A stretch of DNA of 64,000 nucleotides, taken from positions 1 to 64,000 of the forward strand of contig NZ_JACHLI010000026.1 in assembly GCF_014204515.1 (NCBI RefSeq), in the 5' to 3' direction. The translations under genes were made by a program, and so were the position numbers. The notes under the pieces were generated by a model. The model had not been told where the DNA came from, made no database searches, and saw only the letters and a program-made list of their open reading frames with translations. The stretch comes from Pseudomonas nitroreducens. Lineage in GTDB: Bacteria > Pseudomonadota > Gammaproteobacteria > Pseudomonadales > Pseudomonadaceae. Each line of letters begins with the position of its first letter. The first letter of the stretch is position 1. This document shows positions 18,591 to 25,631 of the stretch, one piece after another.

Positions 18591-18794
18591 ATGCAGATCC
18601 ATCAAGGAGAAAACAAAGTCGGTGATGTCCTTTCCCTGAATATCCTTCAAGGCGAAGCCGGCGAAAGAATGATGCACCTGCTGCTCACCCAGGGCATTGA
18701 AATTGAAGTCGAAGCCATTCTCAAGGATAGCGTCCGGCTGATCATTCGCGCCCCCGGCGAAATGTTGATTGTCGAAGAGATTGCAGTGAAATAG
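18591..18794 (+). CDS. CsrA/RsmN-like small protein lacking the key RNA-binding arginine
   Basis: A 67-residue protein started at the ATG at 18591 (CGGAG eight bases upstream). It aligns with Pseudomonas RsmN (RsmF), the CsrA-family member with a helix inserted after strand two, apparently without gaps: G35-I36, V40, I43, R49, A54-P55 and L59-I60-V61 fall at the same numbers in RsmN as I remember its sequence. The motif RLIIRAPGEMLIVEEI corresponds to the CsrA stretch around RIGVNAP. However, the position of RsmN Arg62 (CsrA Arg44), essential for binding GGA-containing RNA, is Glu62 here. The N-terminal strand LILSRR of RsmN is also replaced (MQIHQG). The protein probably keeps the fold but not normal RNA binding. 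It could dimerise with other Rsm proteins, sequester partners or bind another ligand; these are inferences. It lies between the antiporter and carbonic anhydrase genes. Confidence 0.6.
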   Translation: MQIHQGENKVGDVLSLNILQGEAGERMMHLLLTQGIEIEVEAILKDSVRLIIRAPGEMLIVEEIAVK

Positions 18795-18891
18795 AAGATT
18801 GGCCCCGCCTGCGCTGGTGGGTAGCAAGTGAGACAGCGGTATTAATTATTTCCCACTCTTTCGAGTCATTATTCATTCAGGTTATTCGTTC

Positions 18892-19647
18892 ATGACTTTC
18901 TCACTACGTGTTCTTTCGCTCATCGCTGTTTTCGCCGTTCCCTATGTTCATGCAGAAGGGGCGCACTGGTCCTATCACGGCGAGCAGGGGCCCGATCATT
19001 GGGGGCAGGAGGGAAGCCCGCTGTGCCGTAGCGGCGACCACCAGTCTCCGATCGATATCAGCGCGGTTCATCACGCGCTGAGCAAGGCCGATTCCCGCGC
19101 TCTGCAGCTCAACTATGGCAAGTCGGCGGTCACCCTGGTCAATAACGGACATACCATCCAGGCCACTCCCGGCCCGATGGCCAATGACTGGATTACCTAT
19201 CGCGGCACCGTCTACCAGCTGGCTCAGTTCCACTTCCATACGCCCAGCGAACACTCCATCAATCACCAGCGATACCCGATGGAGCTGCACCTGGTGAACA
19301 AGGCCAGCAATGGCGATCTGCTGGTGATTGGCCTGATGCTCGCGGAAGGAAAGCAGAACGCCGAACTCGCTTCGCTGACGCAGGCCCTGCCGGCGCGAAG
19401 TGGTGAAACCTTCGAACTGGACCGGGCGCATTCGCCGGACCTGAGTGCGCTGATCCCGGAGAACTCCCACCACTACTTCTATCAGGGATCGCTGACCACA
19501 CCGCCTTGCAGTGAAGGCGTGCAGTGGGTGCTCTTCGATACTCCGGTGCAACTGTCGAAGGAGCAGATAGAGCGATTCGCCAGGATTATCGGTGACAACC
19601 ACCGTCCGCTGCAGAACGTGAATGGCCGAGAGGTCGACGAAGACTGA
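18892..19647 (+). CDS. Alpha-class carbonic anhydrase, periplasmic
   Basis: A 251-residue enzyme that hydrates carbon dioxide to bicarbonate. An N-terminal signal peptide (about residues 1-21, ending YVHAEG) sends it to the periplasm. The alpha-CA signature is complete: HWSYHGEQGPDHWG near the N-terminus, QSPIDI, the zinc ligands in FHFHTPSEH and MELHLV, and YQGSLTTPPCSEGV near the C-terminus. Length fits bacterial periplasmic alpha enzymes. Two cysteines (SPLCRSG and PPCSEG) are placed for the usual disulfide. It is transcribed in the same direction as the small CsrA-like gene 97 bases upstream, but co-transcription is not certain. Confidence 0.95.
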   Translation: MTFSLRVLSLIAVFAVPYVHAEGAHWSYHGEQGPDHWGQEGSPLCRSGDHQSPIDISAVHHALSKADSRALQLNYGKSAVTLVNNGHTIQATPGPMANDWITYRGTVYQLAQFHFHTPSEHSINHQRYPMELHLVNKASNGDLLVIGLMLAEGKQNAELASLTQALPARSGETFELDRAHSPDLSALIPENSHHYFYQGSLTTPPCSEGVQWVLFDTPVQLSKEQIERFARIIGDNHRPLQNVNGREVDED

Positions 19648-19776
19648 GCGCAATCGGCGCGAGCCGGGAATATCAACTGGCAACTAAGCCTGTGCCAGGT
19701 CGGTAGTTCGGAGAGTTGCCCGGTGTTTTCGCCGGAAGTTGCCGTGAGTTGTTTTGCCATACCGGGATTGAACTGA

Positions 19777-20157
19777 ATGAGACGTGTACGAGACAGAATT
19801 GCCATCCTGAGTGAAAGTCCCGGCACGCTCCTGGAATATGCGAGGGTCCTGAATGACCTGGAGTATTACTCCATCTCGCTGTTTGGCACCGAGAGTGAAC
19901 TGATCGATAGCCTGGAGCGTGGCGACACCTTTCGTGTGCTTATCGTCGATTCGTTCAGCCTGAAACTGCACTCCGGCTTTCTGGCCAGCGCTCTCTGGTA
20001 TGGCACGGTGGCCTCGGTGGCGCTGGTCGCCGATGCCAACTCTTCCCAGCGCCAGGCCTTGCTGAAGTGGTCCACGCGGGAAGGGGTTCCATTGCTCGGC
20101 ATACTGCAGGCGCCTTTGCGGGCCGAGGAACTCAGGAGGCTGGTTGAACTGATGTAG
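19777..20157 (+). CDS. Stand-alone receiver-like (pseudo-receiver) protein
   Basis: A 126-residue protein with the alternating strand/helix pattern of a response-regulator receiver and no output domain. A candidate phospho-acceptor is Asp58 in RVLIVDSF. The acidic pair expected after strand one is replaced (ILSESP), and the conserved Lys-Pro near the end reads QAP (LGILQAPLRAEELRRL), so normal phosphorylation and switching are doubtful. It may be a degenerate receiver acting by protein contact, or a remnant of a longer regulator. Homologous receivers occur at the N-terminus of EAL-domain proteins, but none follows here. Confidence 0.5.
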   Translation: MRRVRDRIAILSESPGTLLEYARVLNDLEYYSISLFGTESELIDSLERGDTFRVLIVDSFSLKLHSGFLASALWYGTVASVALVADANSSQRQALLKWSTREGVPLLGILQAPLRAEELRRLVELM

Positions 20158-20176
20158 AACATGGCGGCGCCATGTT
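20158..20176 (+). terminator. Short hairpin after the receiver-like gene
   Basis: AACATGGC and GCCATGTT form a perfect 8-bp stem with a 3-base loop starting right after the stop codon. No T run follows, so it is only a possible terminator. The rest of the gap to 20469 holds a REP-type element and nothing else recognised. Confidence 0.35.
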
Positions 20177-20384
20177 CTCCAGGGCCATGGCAGCGCAAAG
20201 ATGGCGTGCCTGGAGCCAGGGCGGAGTCGTCGGGAGGGATCGCGTTACATCGCCGGTGCAGAGCTGTGCTGCTGGCCGGGAGGCCGATAGGGTCGCGAAC
20301 CTGCCCACCGGGTTTCCGGGGAGGGAGTCCTGATGGCGGACAGGTTCGCGGTTGAAGCGGGTCGAGCCGAAGCTATGGTCGACT

Positions 20385-20457
20385 CGTAGGAGCGGACTCC
20401 GTCCGCGATGGTATCCGGCGCGATGCGGACCGATCGCGGACGGAGTCCGCTCCTACG
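20385..20457. repeat. REP-like palindromic pair (GGAGCGGACTCCGTCCGC type)
   Basis: CGTAGGAGCGGACTCCGTCC and its inverted copy flank a central GGTATCCGGCGCGATGCGG stretch. The same element recurs at 27650, 27840 and 52938. Confidence 0.85.
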
Positions 20458-20469
20458 CAAGATCGGTGA

Positions 20470-22740
20470 TCAGAACGAATAATCCGCGCTGAGCACCGCG
20501 CCACGCCCGGCGCCCGGCACGCCATAACCGCGGCCGTTGTACTGGCTCCAGTAGTGCTTGTCGAACAGGTTGTTGACGTTCAGGCGCAGCGCCACGTCCT
20601 GGGTCGCCTGCCAGCTGAGCATGGCGTCGTGGACCACGTAGCCGGGCACGGTGCTCTGGCCGGCGCGGGTCATGGTCGAGCCCAGGCCGGGGTAGATCTT
20701 CACATCGTCCACGTAGCGCATGCCGTAGCTCAGGGCCAGGTCGTCCGGCAGCTGCCAGGTGCTCCACAGGCTCAGGGCGTTCTGCGGGGTGTTGGCCAGT
20801 TGCACGCCCTTGTCCGAGCCGTTGTAGGGTTTGATCAGCTTGCTGTTCTGGTGCACGTAGGCGGCGTACAGCGACCAGTTGCGGGTGATATTGCCGCTGG
20901 CGGACAGCTCGATGCCGCGCACCCGCTCCTCGCCGCCGGTGTAGGCGGAAAGCTCCTCGTCATCGATGTACGTCAGTTGGCGCTTGGTCTCGAACACATC
21001 GCCGTTGAGCGCCAACTGGCCGTCGAGGAACTCCCACTTGCTGCCCACTTCGTAGGTCTTGCCACGGTCGCCCTTGGTCGAGGCGATGCTGCCGGTCTGC
21101 GCCACCGCGAGCACGCCCGAAGGCTGCTTGGCGTTGGCGTAGCTGACGTAGATGCTGCCGTTCTCCACCGGCTTGTAGGTCTGCGCGGTGTGCACGCTGG
21201 TGAGCTTCTCGTTCTGCGAAGAGCTGCCCTTGTCGACCCAGGCGGCGCTCTGGCTGGCGCGGGTTTCGCTGTCCAGCACACGGGTGTCGAAGTGGTCCTG
21301 GCGGGCGGCCAGGTGCAGCTGCCAGTGCTCGTCGAACTTCAGGGTGTCGAGCAGGTAGAGGGCCTTGTCGATCTGCTCCACCGACTGCTTGGCCGAGGTG
21401 TAGGTGTCCAGCGCGTAGGGGTATCTGGACCAGTCGTTGCTGGCCACCGGCAGGTTGCCCATGGCGGTGCGGCTGGCGGCGCTGAGGGCGCCGGTCTTCG
21501 AGTCCAGCGTCTGCTTGCTCAGGTCGACGCCGCCGACCAGGGTGTGGCCGATGCCGAAGGTGTCGCCGCGCCAGGTCAGGCTGGTCTGGTTGCTGTAGGT
21601 GTCGTTGGTCTGCTCGCGCAGCGGCGTGTTGATGTTGCGCCGGTAGATGCCCTTGCCGGCCTGGATGCCGGGTGCGCCGGCGTTCGGATCGCCGCCGGGG
21701 GTGGTGACGAAGAAGTCGTGGTCCAGGTGGAACCAGGTGAAGCGGCTGTCCAGGCTCAGGGCGTCGTTGAAGTCGTGGGCCAACTTCAGGTTCACCCGGT
21801 GCGATTCGTTGTTCTCGTAATCGAGGTTGCGCCAGCCCCAGTAGCTGCTCCAGCTGGCGCCGCCGGCGCGGTGCGGCGAGCTGCCGTGGCTGCCGTTGAC
21901 GGTGGGGATGCCGTAGTCGGGGGTGGCGTTGTCGTGCAGGTATTCGTAGGCCAGGGTGACGCGGGTGTCGGTGCCCAGGCCCAGCGCCAGGGACGGGGCG
22001 AAGCCGTAGCGCTCGTCGCCGACCCAGTCGCGGCCGTCGGTGCCGGTGTTGGCGCCCATCACGTTGACGCGGAACGCCGCGCCCTCGCCGAGGCCGTCGA
22101 TGCGGTGGTTCACGTCCAGCGTGCCGCGCTTGAAGTTGGCGGTGCCGGCGCTGCCGCTGAGCAGGTTGAAGTCGTCCAGCTGCGGGGTCTTGGTCACCAG
22201 GTTGACCGCGCCGCCAACGGCGCCGACACCCCAGGCGGAGGTGCTGGAGCCTTTGAAGACTTCCACGCCCTCGGTGTTGAAGAAGTCGTCGCGCGAGTAC
22301 TTGGCCGGGTCGCGCACGCCGTCACGGTAGATGTTGCCGTCGGCGTTGAAGCCGCGGATGGTCAGGCTGTCGCCGACGCCACCGCCGCCCTCGCCGGAGT
22401 TGAAGGTGATGCCTGGCACGTTGCGCAGGGCATCCTTCAGGCTCTGGGCATTCTGCTCCTTGAGCAGCGTCTCGGAGAGCACGGTGACGCTCTGCGGGGT
22501 ATCGCGCAGCGGTTCGCTGTACTTCGCCGAGCTGGCACGGTCGACCTTGTAGGGCGACTCCTGGGTGGCCTGCACGGTGCTGTCGGGCAGGGCCAGGGCG
22601 TCCTGGTCATCGGCGGCTGGCAGTTGATCCGCCCAGGCACTCAGAGGGATCGCCATGAAGGTGGCGAGGCCGATGAGGGGGGCGAGGGTGAAAGGTGTTT
22701 CGGAACGGCTAACGGGAGTGAGGTTCAAGCGGGACGACAT
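20470..22740 (-). CDS. TonB-dependent siderophore receptor, catecholate (Fiu/PiuA-like) type
   Basis: Outer-membrane receptor of 756 residues from the ATG at 22740, chosen because GGAG lies eight or nine bases before it; an upstream TTG at 22761 is in frame but would start inside the Fur box. A signal peptide covers about residues 1-38. The plug domain shows PLRDTPQSVTVLSETLL, DALRNVPGITF and TIRGFNADGNIYRDGVRD. A 22-strand barrel follows and ends with the aromatic residue of DYSF. The plug pattern and length resemble the Fiu/PiuA/BfrG catecholate group. It imports a ferric siderophore using TonB energy; the actual siderophore is not known. A Fur-box match lies directly upstream, so it is probably repressed when iron is plentiful. 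Confidence 0.92.
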   Translation of the reverse strand: MSSRLNLTPVSRSETPFTLAPLIGLATFMAIPLSAWADQLPAADDQDALALPDSTVQATQESPYKVDRASSAKYSEPLRDTPQSVTVLSETLLKEQNAQSLKDALRNVPGITFNSGEGGGGVGDSLTIRGFNADGNIYRDGVRDPAKYSRDDFFNTEGVEVFKGSSTSAWGVGAVGGAVNLVTKTPQLDDFNLLSGSAGTANFKRGTLDVNHRIDGLGEGAAFRVNVMGANTGTDGRDWVGDERYGFAPSLALGLGTDTRVTLAYEYLHDNATPDYGIPTVNGSHGSSPHRAGGASWSSYWGWRNLDYENNESHRVNLKLAHDFNDALSLDSRFTWFHLDHDFFVTTPGGDPNAGAPGIQAGKGIYRRNINTPLREQTNDTYSNQTSLTWRGDTFGIGHTLVGGVDLSKQTLDSKTGALSAASRTAMGNLPVASNDWSRYPYALDTYTSAKQSVEQIDKALYLLDTLKFDEHWQLHLAARQDHFDTRVLDSETRASQSAAWVDKGSSSQNEKLTSVHTAQTYKPVENGSIYVSYANAKQPSGVLAVAQTGSIASTKGDRGKTYEVGSKWEFLDGQLALNGDVFETKRQLTYIDDEELSAYTGGEERVRGIELSASGNITRNWSLYAAYVHQNSKLIKPYNGSDKGVQLANTPQNALSLWSTWQLPDDLALSYGMRYVDDVKIYPGLGSTMTRAGQSTVPGYVVHDAMLSWQATQDVALRLNVNNLFDKHYWSQYNGRGYGVPGAGRGAVLSADYSF

Positions 22741-22760
22741 GGACGGAAAGCTCTCCGGCA

Positions 22761-22779
22761 AATGCGAGTTATTTGCATT
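22761..22779 (-). promoter_or_regulatory. Fur box upstream of the TonB receptor gene
   Basis: AATGCGAGTTATTTGCATT is a 19-base near-palindrome with AATGC/GCATT ends and an AT centre, close to the Pseudomonas Fur consensus. It lies 21 bases before the receptor start codon, where a repressor would block transcription or initiation. Confidence 0.75.
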
Positions 22780-22932
22780 GCGGAAAGGCTATCAGTGATG
22801 GCCCCAGGCCCTGGCGGCGCAAATGTATCGCCGTCGACGCGCCCGGCGCTTTACAACAATCCATTACATTTGCCCGCGCACGAACGGCCGGGCGAAGGGT
22901 CTGCCGCCGGCTCGGGGCCGGCGGCAGGAGAG

Positions 22933-24147
22933 TCAGGCTTTCTTCTTCGTGGACGGCAGCAGGATGGTCAGGCAGCCCAGCAGCGGCAGGTAGGAGCACA
23001 GCTTGTAGACGTACTCGATGCCGTGGATGTCGGCCAGGTGGCCGAGCAGGGCTGCGCCGATGCCGCCGAAACCGAACATCAGGCCGAAGAACACCCCGGC
23101 GATCATGCCGACGTTACCCGGCACCAGTTCCTGGGCATAGACCACGATGGCCGAGAACGCCGAGGCGAGGATGAAGCCGATCACCAGGCTGAGAATGCTG
23201 GTCCAGAACAGGTCGACGTAGGGCAGCGCCAGGGTGAACGGCGTGACACCGAGGATGGAGAACCAGATCACCGCCTTGCGGCCGATGCGGTCGCCCACCG
23301 GGCCGCCGAAGAAGGTGCCGGCCGCCACTGCGCCGAGGAAGCCGAACAGATACAGCTGCGAGCTTGCCACCGAGAGGTCGAATTTCTCGATCAGGTAGAA
23401 GGTGTAGTAGCTGGTGAAGCTCGCCATGTAGAAGTACTTGGAGAACACCAGCAGCGCCAGTACTACCAGGGAGGCGGTCACCCGGCCCTTGGACAGCCCG
23501 TGGGTGGCCACGCCGCCGGCCTTGAGCTTGAACAGGTTGAGGTGGTGGCTGTACCAGCGGCTCAGGCCCCAGAGCACGCCGACGAGGAACACCGCGAACA
23601 GCCCGAAGTACGCCACGTGGCCCTGGCCGTAGGGAATGATGATGGCCGCCGCCAGCAGCGGGCCGAACGCGCTGCCGGCGTTGCCGCCGACCTGGAAGGT
23701 GGACTGCGCCAGCCCGTAGCGCCCGCCGGAGGCCAGCCGCGCGATGCGCGAGGTTTCCGGGTGGAAGGTCGACGAGCCGATGCCCACCAGCGCCGAGGCG
23801 ACCAGGATGGCGTGGAAGCTGCCGACGAAGGCCAGCATGAGGATGCCGATCAGCGTGCAGACGCTGCCCAGCGGCGCCAGCCACGGCTTGGGATGACGGT
23901 CGGTGTGGTAGCCGACCCAGGGCTGCAGCAGCGAGGCGGTGAGCTGGAAGGTCAGGGTGATCAGGCCGACCTGGGTGAAGCTCAGGCCGTAGTTGGCCTT
24001 GAGCACCGGGTAGATCGACGGCAGCACGGCCTGGATCAGGTCGTTGGTCAGGTGGGCGAGGGCGCAGGCGCCGATCACGCGCATGACCAGCGGGCTGGCC
24101 TGGCTGGCCACGGACGGCGTGGCCAGGGGGGAAGCGGTGGTAGACAT
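22933..24147 (-). CDS. fsr: MFS transporter, fosmidomycin-resistance (Fsr) family
   Basis: Inner-membrane pump of 404 residues with about twelve membrane segments, started at the ATG at 24147 (CCGGAG upstream). The N-terminal segment HLTNDLIQAVLPSIYPVLK, then FQVGGNAGSAFGPLLAA and GPVGDRIGRKAVIWFS, are characteristic of the Fsr family, which exports fosmidomycin and some related compounds by proton antiport. The real substrate in this organism is unknown. It lies upstream of the TonB receptor in the same direction, but the Fur box between them suggests the receptor has its own promoter. The gene diverges from a hydrolase gene. Confidence 0.88.
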   Translation of the reverse strand: MSTTASPLATPSVASQASPLVMRVIGACALAHLTNDLIQAVLPSIYPVLKANYGLSFTQVGLITLTFQLTASLLQPWVGYHTDRHPKPWLAPLGSVCTLIGILMLAFVGSFHAILVASALVGIGSSTFHPETSRIARLASGGRYGLAQSTFQVGGNAGSAFGPLLAAAIIIPYGQGHVAYFGLFAVFLVGVLWGLSRWYSHHLNLFKLKAGGVATHGLSKGRVTASLVVLALLVFSKYFYMASFTSYYTFYLIEKFDLSVASSQLYLFGFLGAVAAGTFFGGPVGDRIGRKAVIWFSILGVTPFTLALPYVDLFWTSILSLVIGFILASAFSAIVVYAQELVPGNVGMIAGVFFGLMFGFGGIGAALLGHLADIHGIEYVYKLCSYLPLLGCLTILLPSTKKKA

Positions 24148-24346
24148 GGGACTCCGGGGCAGCAAGGTGTGGCGCACGGGCAGGGCGCGCCGGGTTCTTC
24201 TGTTGGGGAGGCCTATGCTAGGCGTGGCAAGCGTGGCTGTCTCACGCGATCCGGACGAGGAATATCGCGAAACGGCCAAATCGGCCGGCCGAGTCGCTGA
24301 TCGGCTATGCTCGCCGCCTCGCCTTTTCCCGGAACAGACCGTTGCC

Positions 24347-25057
24347 ATGTCACCCGCCGTCACCCTGCGTGTGCCCTTCGAGGGCCGTGAACTGCATGCC
24401 GATACCCTGACGGGCACTTCGCCCCTGCACCTGTTCGGCATCCACGGTGGCGGCGCGAGCAACCGCTCGGTGTGGGACGGCCTGCGCCAGTCGCTGTGGC
24501 AGCGCGGCGTCGGTTCCACCGCGCTGGATTGCGTTGGCCACGGCGACACGGGCGGGGTGTTCGCCGAATCTTCCCTGCAGCGGCGCAGCCAGCAGGCACG
24601 CTCGGTGATCGAGCGCGCTGGCGTACGCCCCACTGCGCTGGCCGGCATCAGCATGGGCGCCTACAACGCCTTGCGCCTCAGCGAAGCCCTGGAGGTTCAG
24701 GCGCTGATCCTCATCGTGCCCGGCATCTACACGCCCGAGGCCTTGGAGGTGCCATTCGGCCCGGACTTCTCAGCGATCATTCGCCGTCCGCGCAGCTGGC
24801 TCGACAGCGACGCCTGGGCGATTCTCCAACGCTTCCGTGGCCGGCTGCTGGTGGTGGCTGGCGAGCAGGACGCCGTGATCCCCCTGGAAATCCCCGAGCG
24901 CCTGCACGCTGCTGCGATCCACGCGCAATCCCGTGAGCTGCTGGTGGTGCCGGGCGCCGGCCACAGCGGCCTGCTGCCGCTGCTGCTGGACAACCCGCAA
25001 TGGCATGCCGCGTTGCTCAATTGCGTCGGGCTGGAGGGCGACGGTCTGCCGGACTGA
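24347..25057 (+). CDS. Alpha/beta hydrolase
   Basis: A 236-residue cytoplasmic hydrolase from the ATG at 24347. The oxyanion region FGIHGGGASN is near the N-terminus, the nucleophile elbow is GISMG, the acid is probably Asp in GEQDAVIP, and the histidine is in PGAGHSGLL, so the catalytic triad is complete. The substrate cannot be told from sequence. The next gene (GFA protein) starts 53 bases later in the same direction, so they may be co-transcribed. Confidence 0.85.
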   Translation: MSPAVTLRVPFEGRELHADTLTGTSPLHLFGIHGGGASNRSVWDGLRQSLWQRGVGSTALDCVGHGDTGGVFAESSLQRRSQQARSVIERAGVRPTALAGISMGAYNALRLSEALEVQALILIVPGIYTPEALEVPFGPDFSAIIRRPRSWLDSDAWAILQRFRGRLLVVAGEQDAVIPLEIPERLHAAAIHAQSRELLVVPGAGHSGLLPLLLDNPQWHAALLNCVGLEGDGLPD

Positions 25058-25110
25058 ACAGCGGCCGGTGGCTCGGGTCGAAAGAACTTCCGCAAGCGAG
25101 AAGGTGCAGC

Positions 25111-25503
25111 ATGGACAAGGTCACCGGCGGCTGCCTGTGCGGCAGCCTGCGTATCGAGGCGACGGGCCAGCCCTACCGGGTCGGCATCTGCCATTGCCGG
25201 GATTGCCGCAAGCACACCGGCTCGCTGTTTCACGCCTCGGCGATCTTTCCCGAGGATGCCGTGCGCATCGACGGTGAAAGTCGCGAATACGCCGGGCGCT
25301 GCTTCTGCCCGCGTTGCGGTTCCTCGGTGTTCGGTCGCAGCGGCGACGAGATCGAGGTGAGCCTGGGCGCCTTCGATGAGCCCGAGCGCTTCCGGCCCAC
25401 GTACGAGCTGTGGACCTGCCGCCGTGAAGCGTGGCTGCCGGCCTTGCCGGTGCGCCATCACTACGAGCGTGATCGCGAGTCCTCCGGCCGCTCCGAAGAC
25501 TGA
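25111..25503 (+). CDS. GFA-family (CENP-V/GFA) zinc-binding protein
   Basis: A 130-residue protein with the zinc-binding cysteines of the GFA family: GCLCGS, CHCRDCRKHTGS and CPRCGSSVFG. The family is named after the reported glutathione-dependent formaldehyde-activating enzyme, but most members have no proven reaction. A second, longer member lies at 46367. It probably shares a transcript with the hydrolase upstream. Confidence 0.85.
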   Translation: MDKVTGGCLCGSLRIEATGQPYRVGICHCRDCRKHTGSLFHASAIFPEDAVRIDGESREYAGRCFCPRCGSSVFGRSGDEIEVSLGAFDEPERFRPTYELWTCRREAWLPALPVRHHYERDRESSGRSED

Positions 25504-25631
25504 GAGCACGGACAGAAAACGCAGCCCACGGACAGATCGCGCGCCCATTTGCCTGGGACGCGGCACTGTCACATTCGGGTCCCGAGCGCCACCGATAGTA
25601 GCCCCGCCAACCAGCTCAAAGAGGCTACATT

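Noticed and set aside
20554..24300. A 1248-codon plus-strand frame opposite the TonB receptor and MFS genes
   Set aside because: It is antisense to two well-supported genes and across their intergenic region; composition is typical of a shadow frame.
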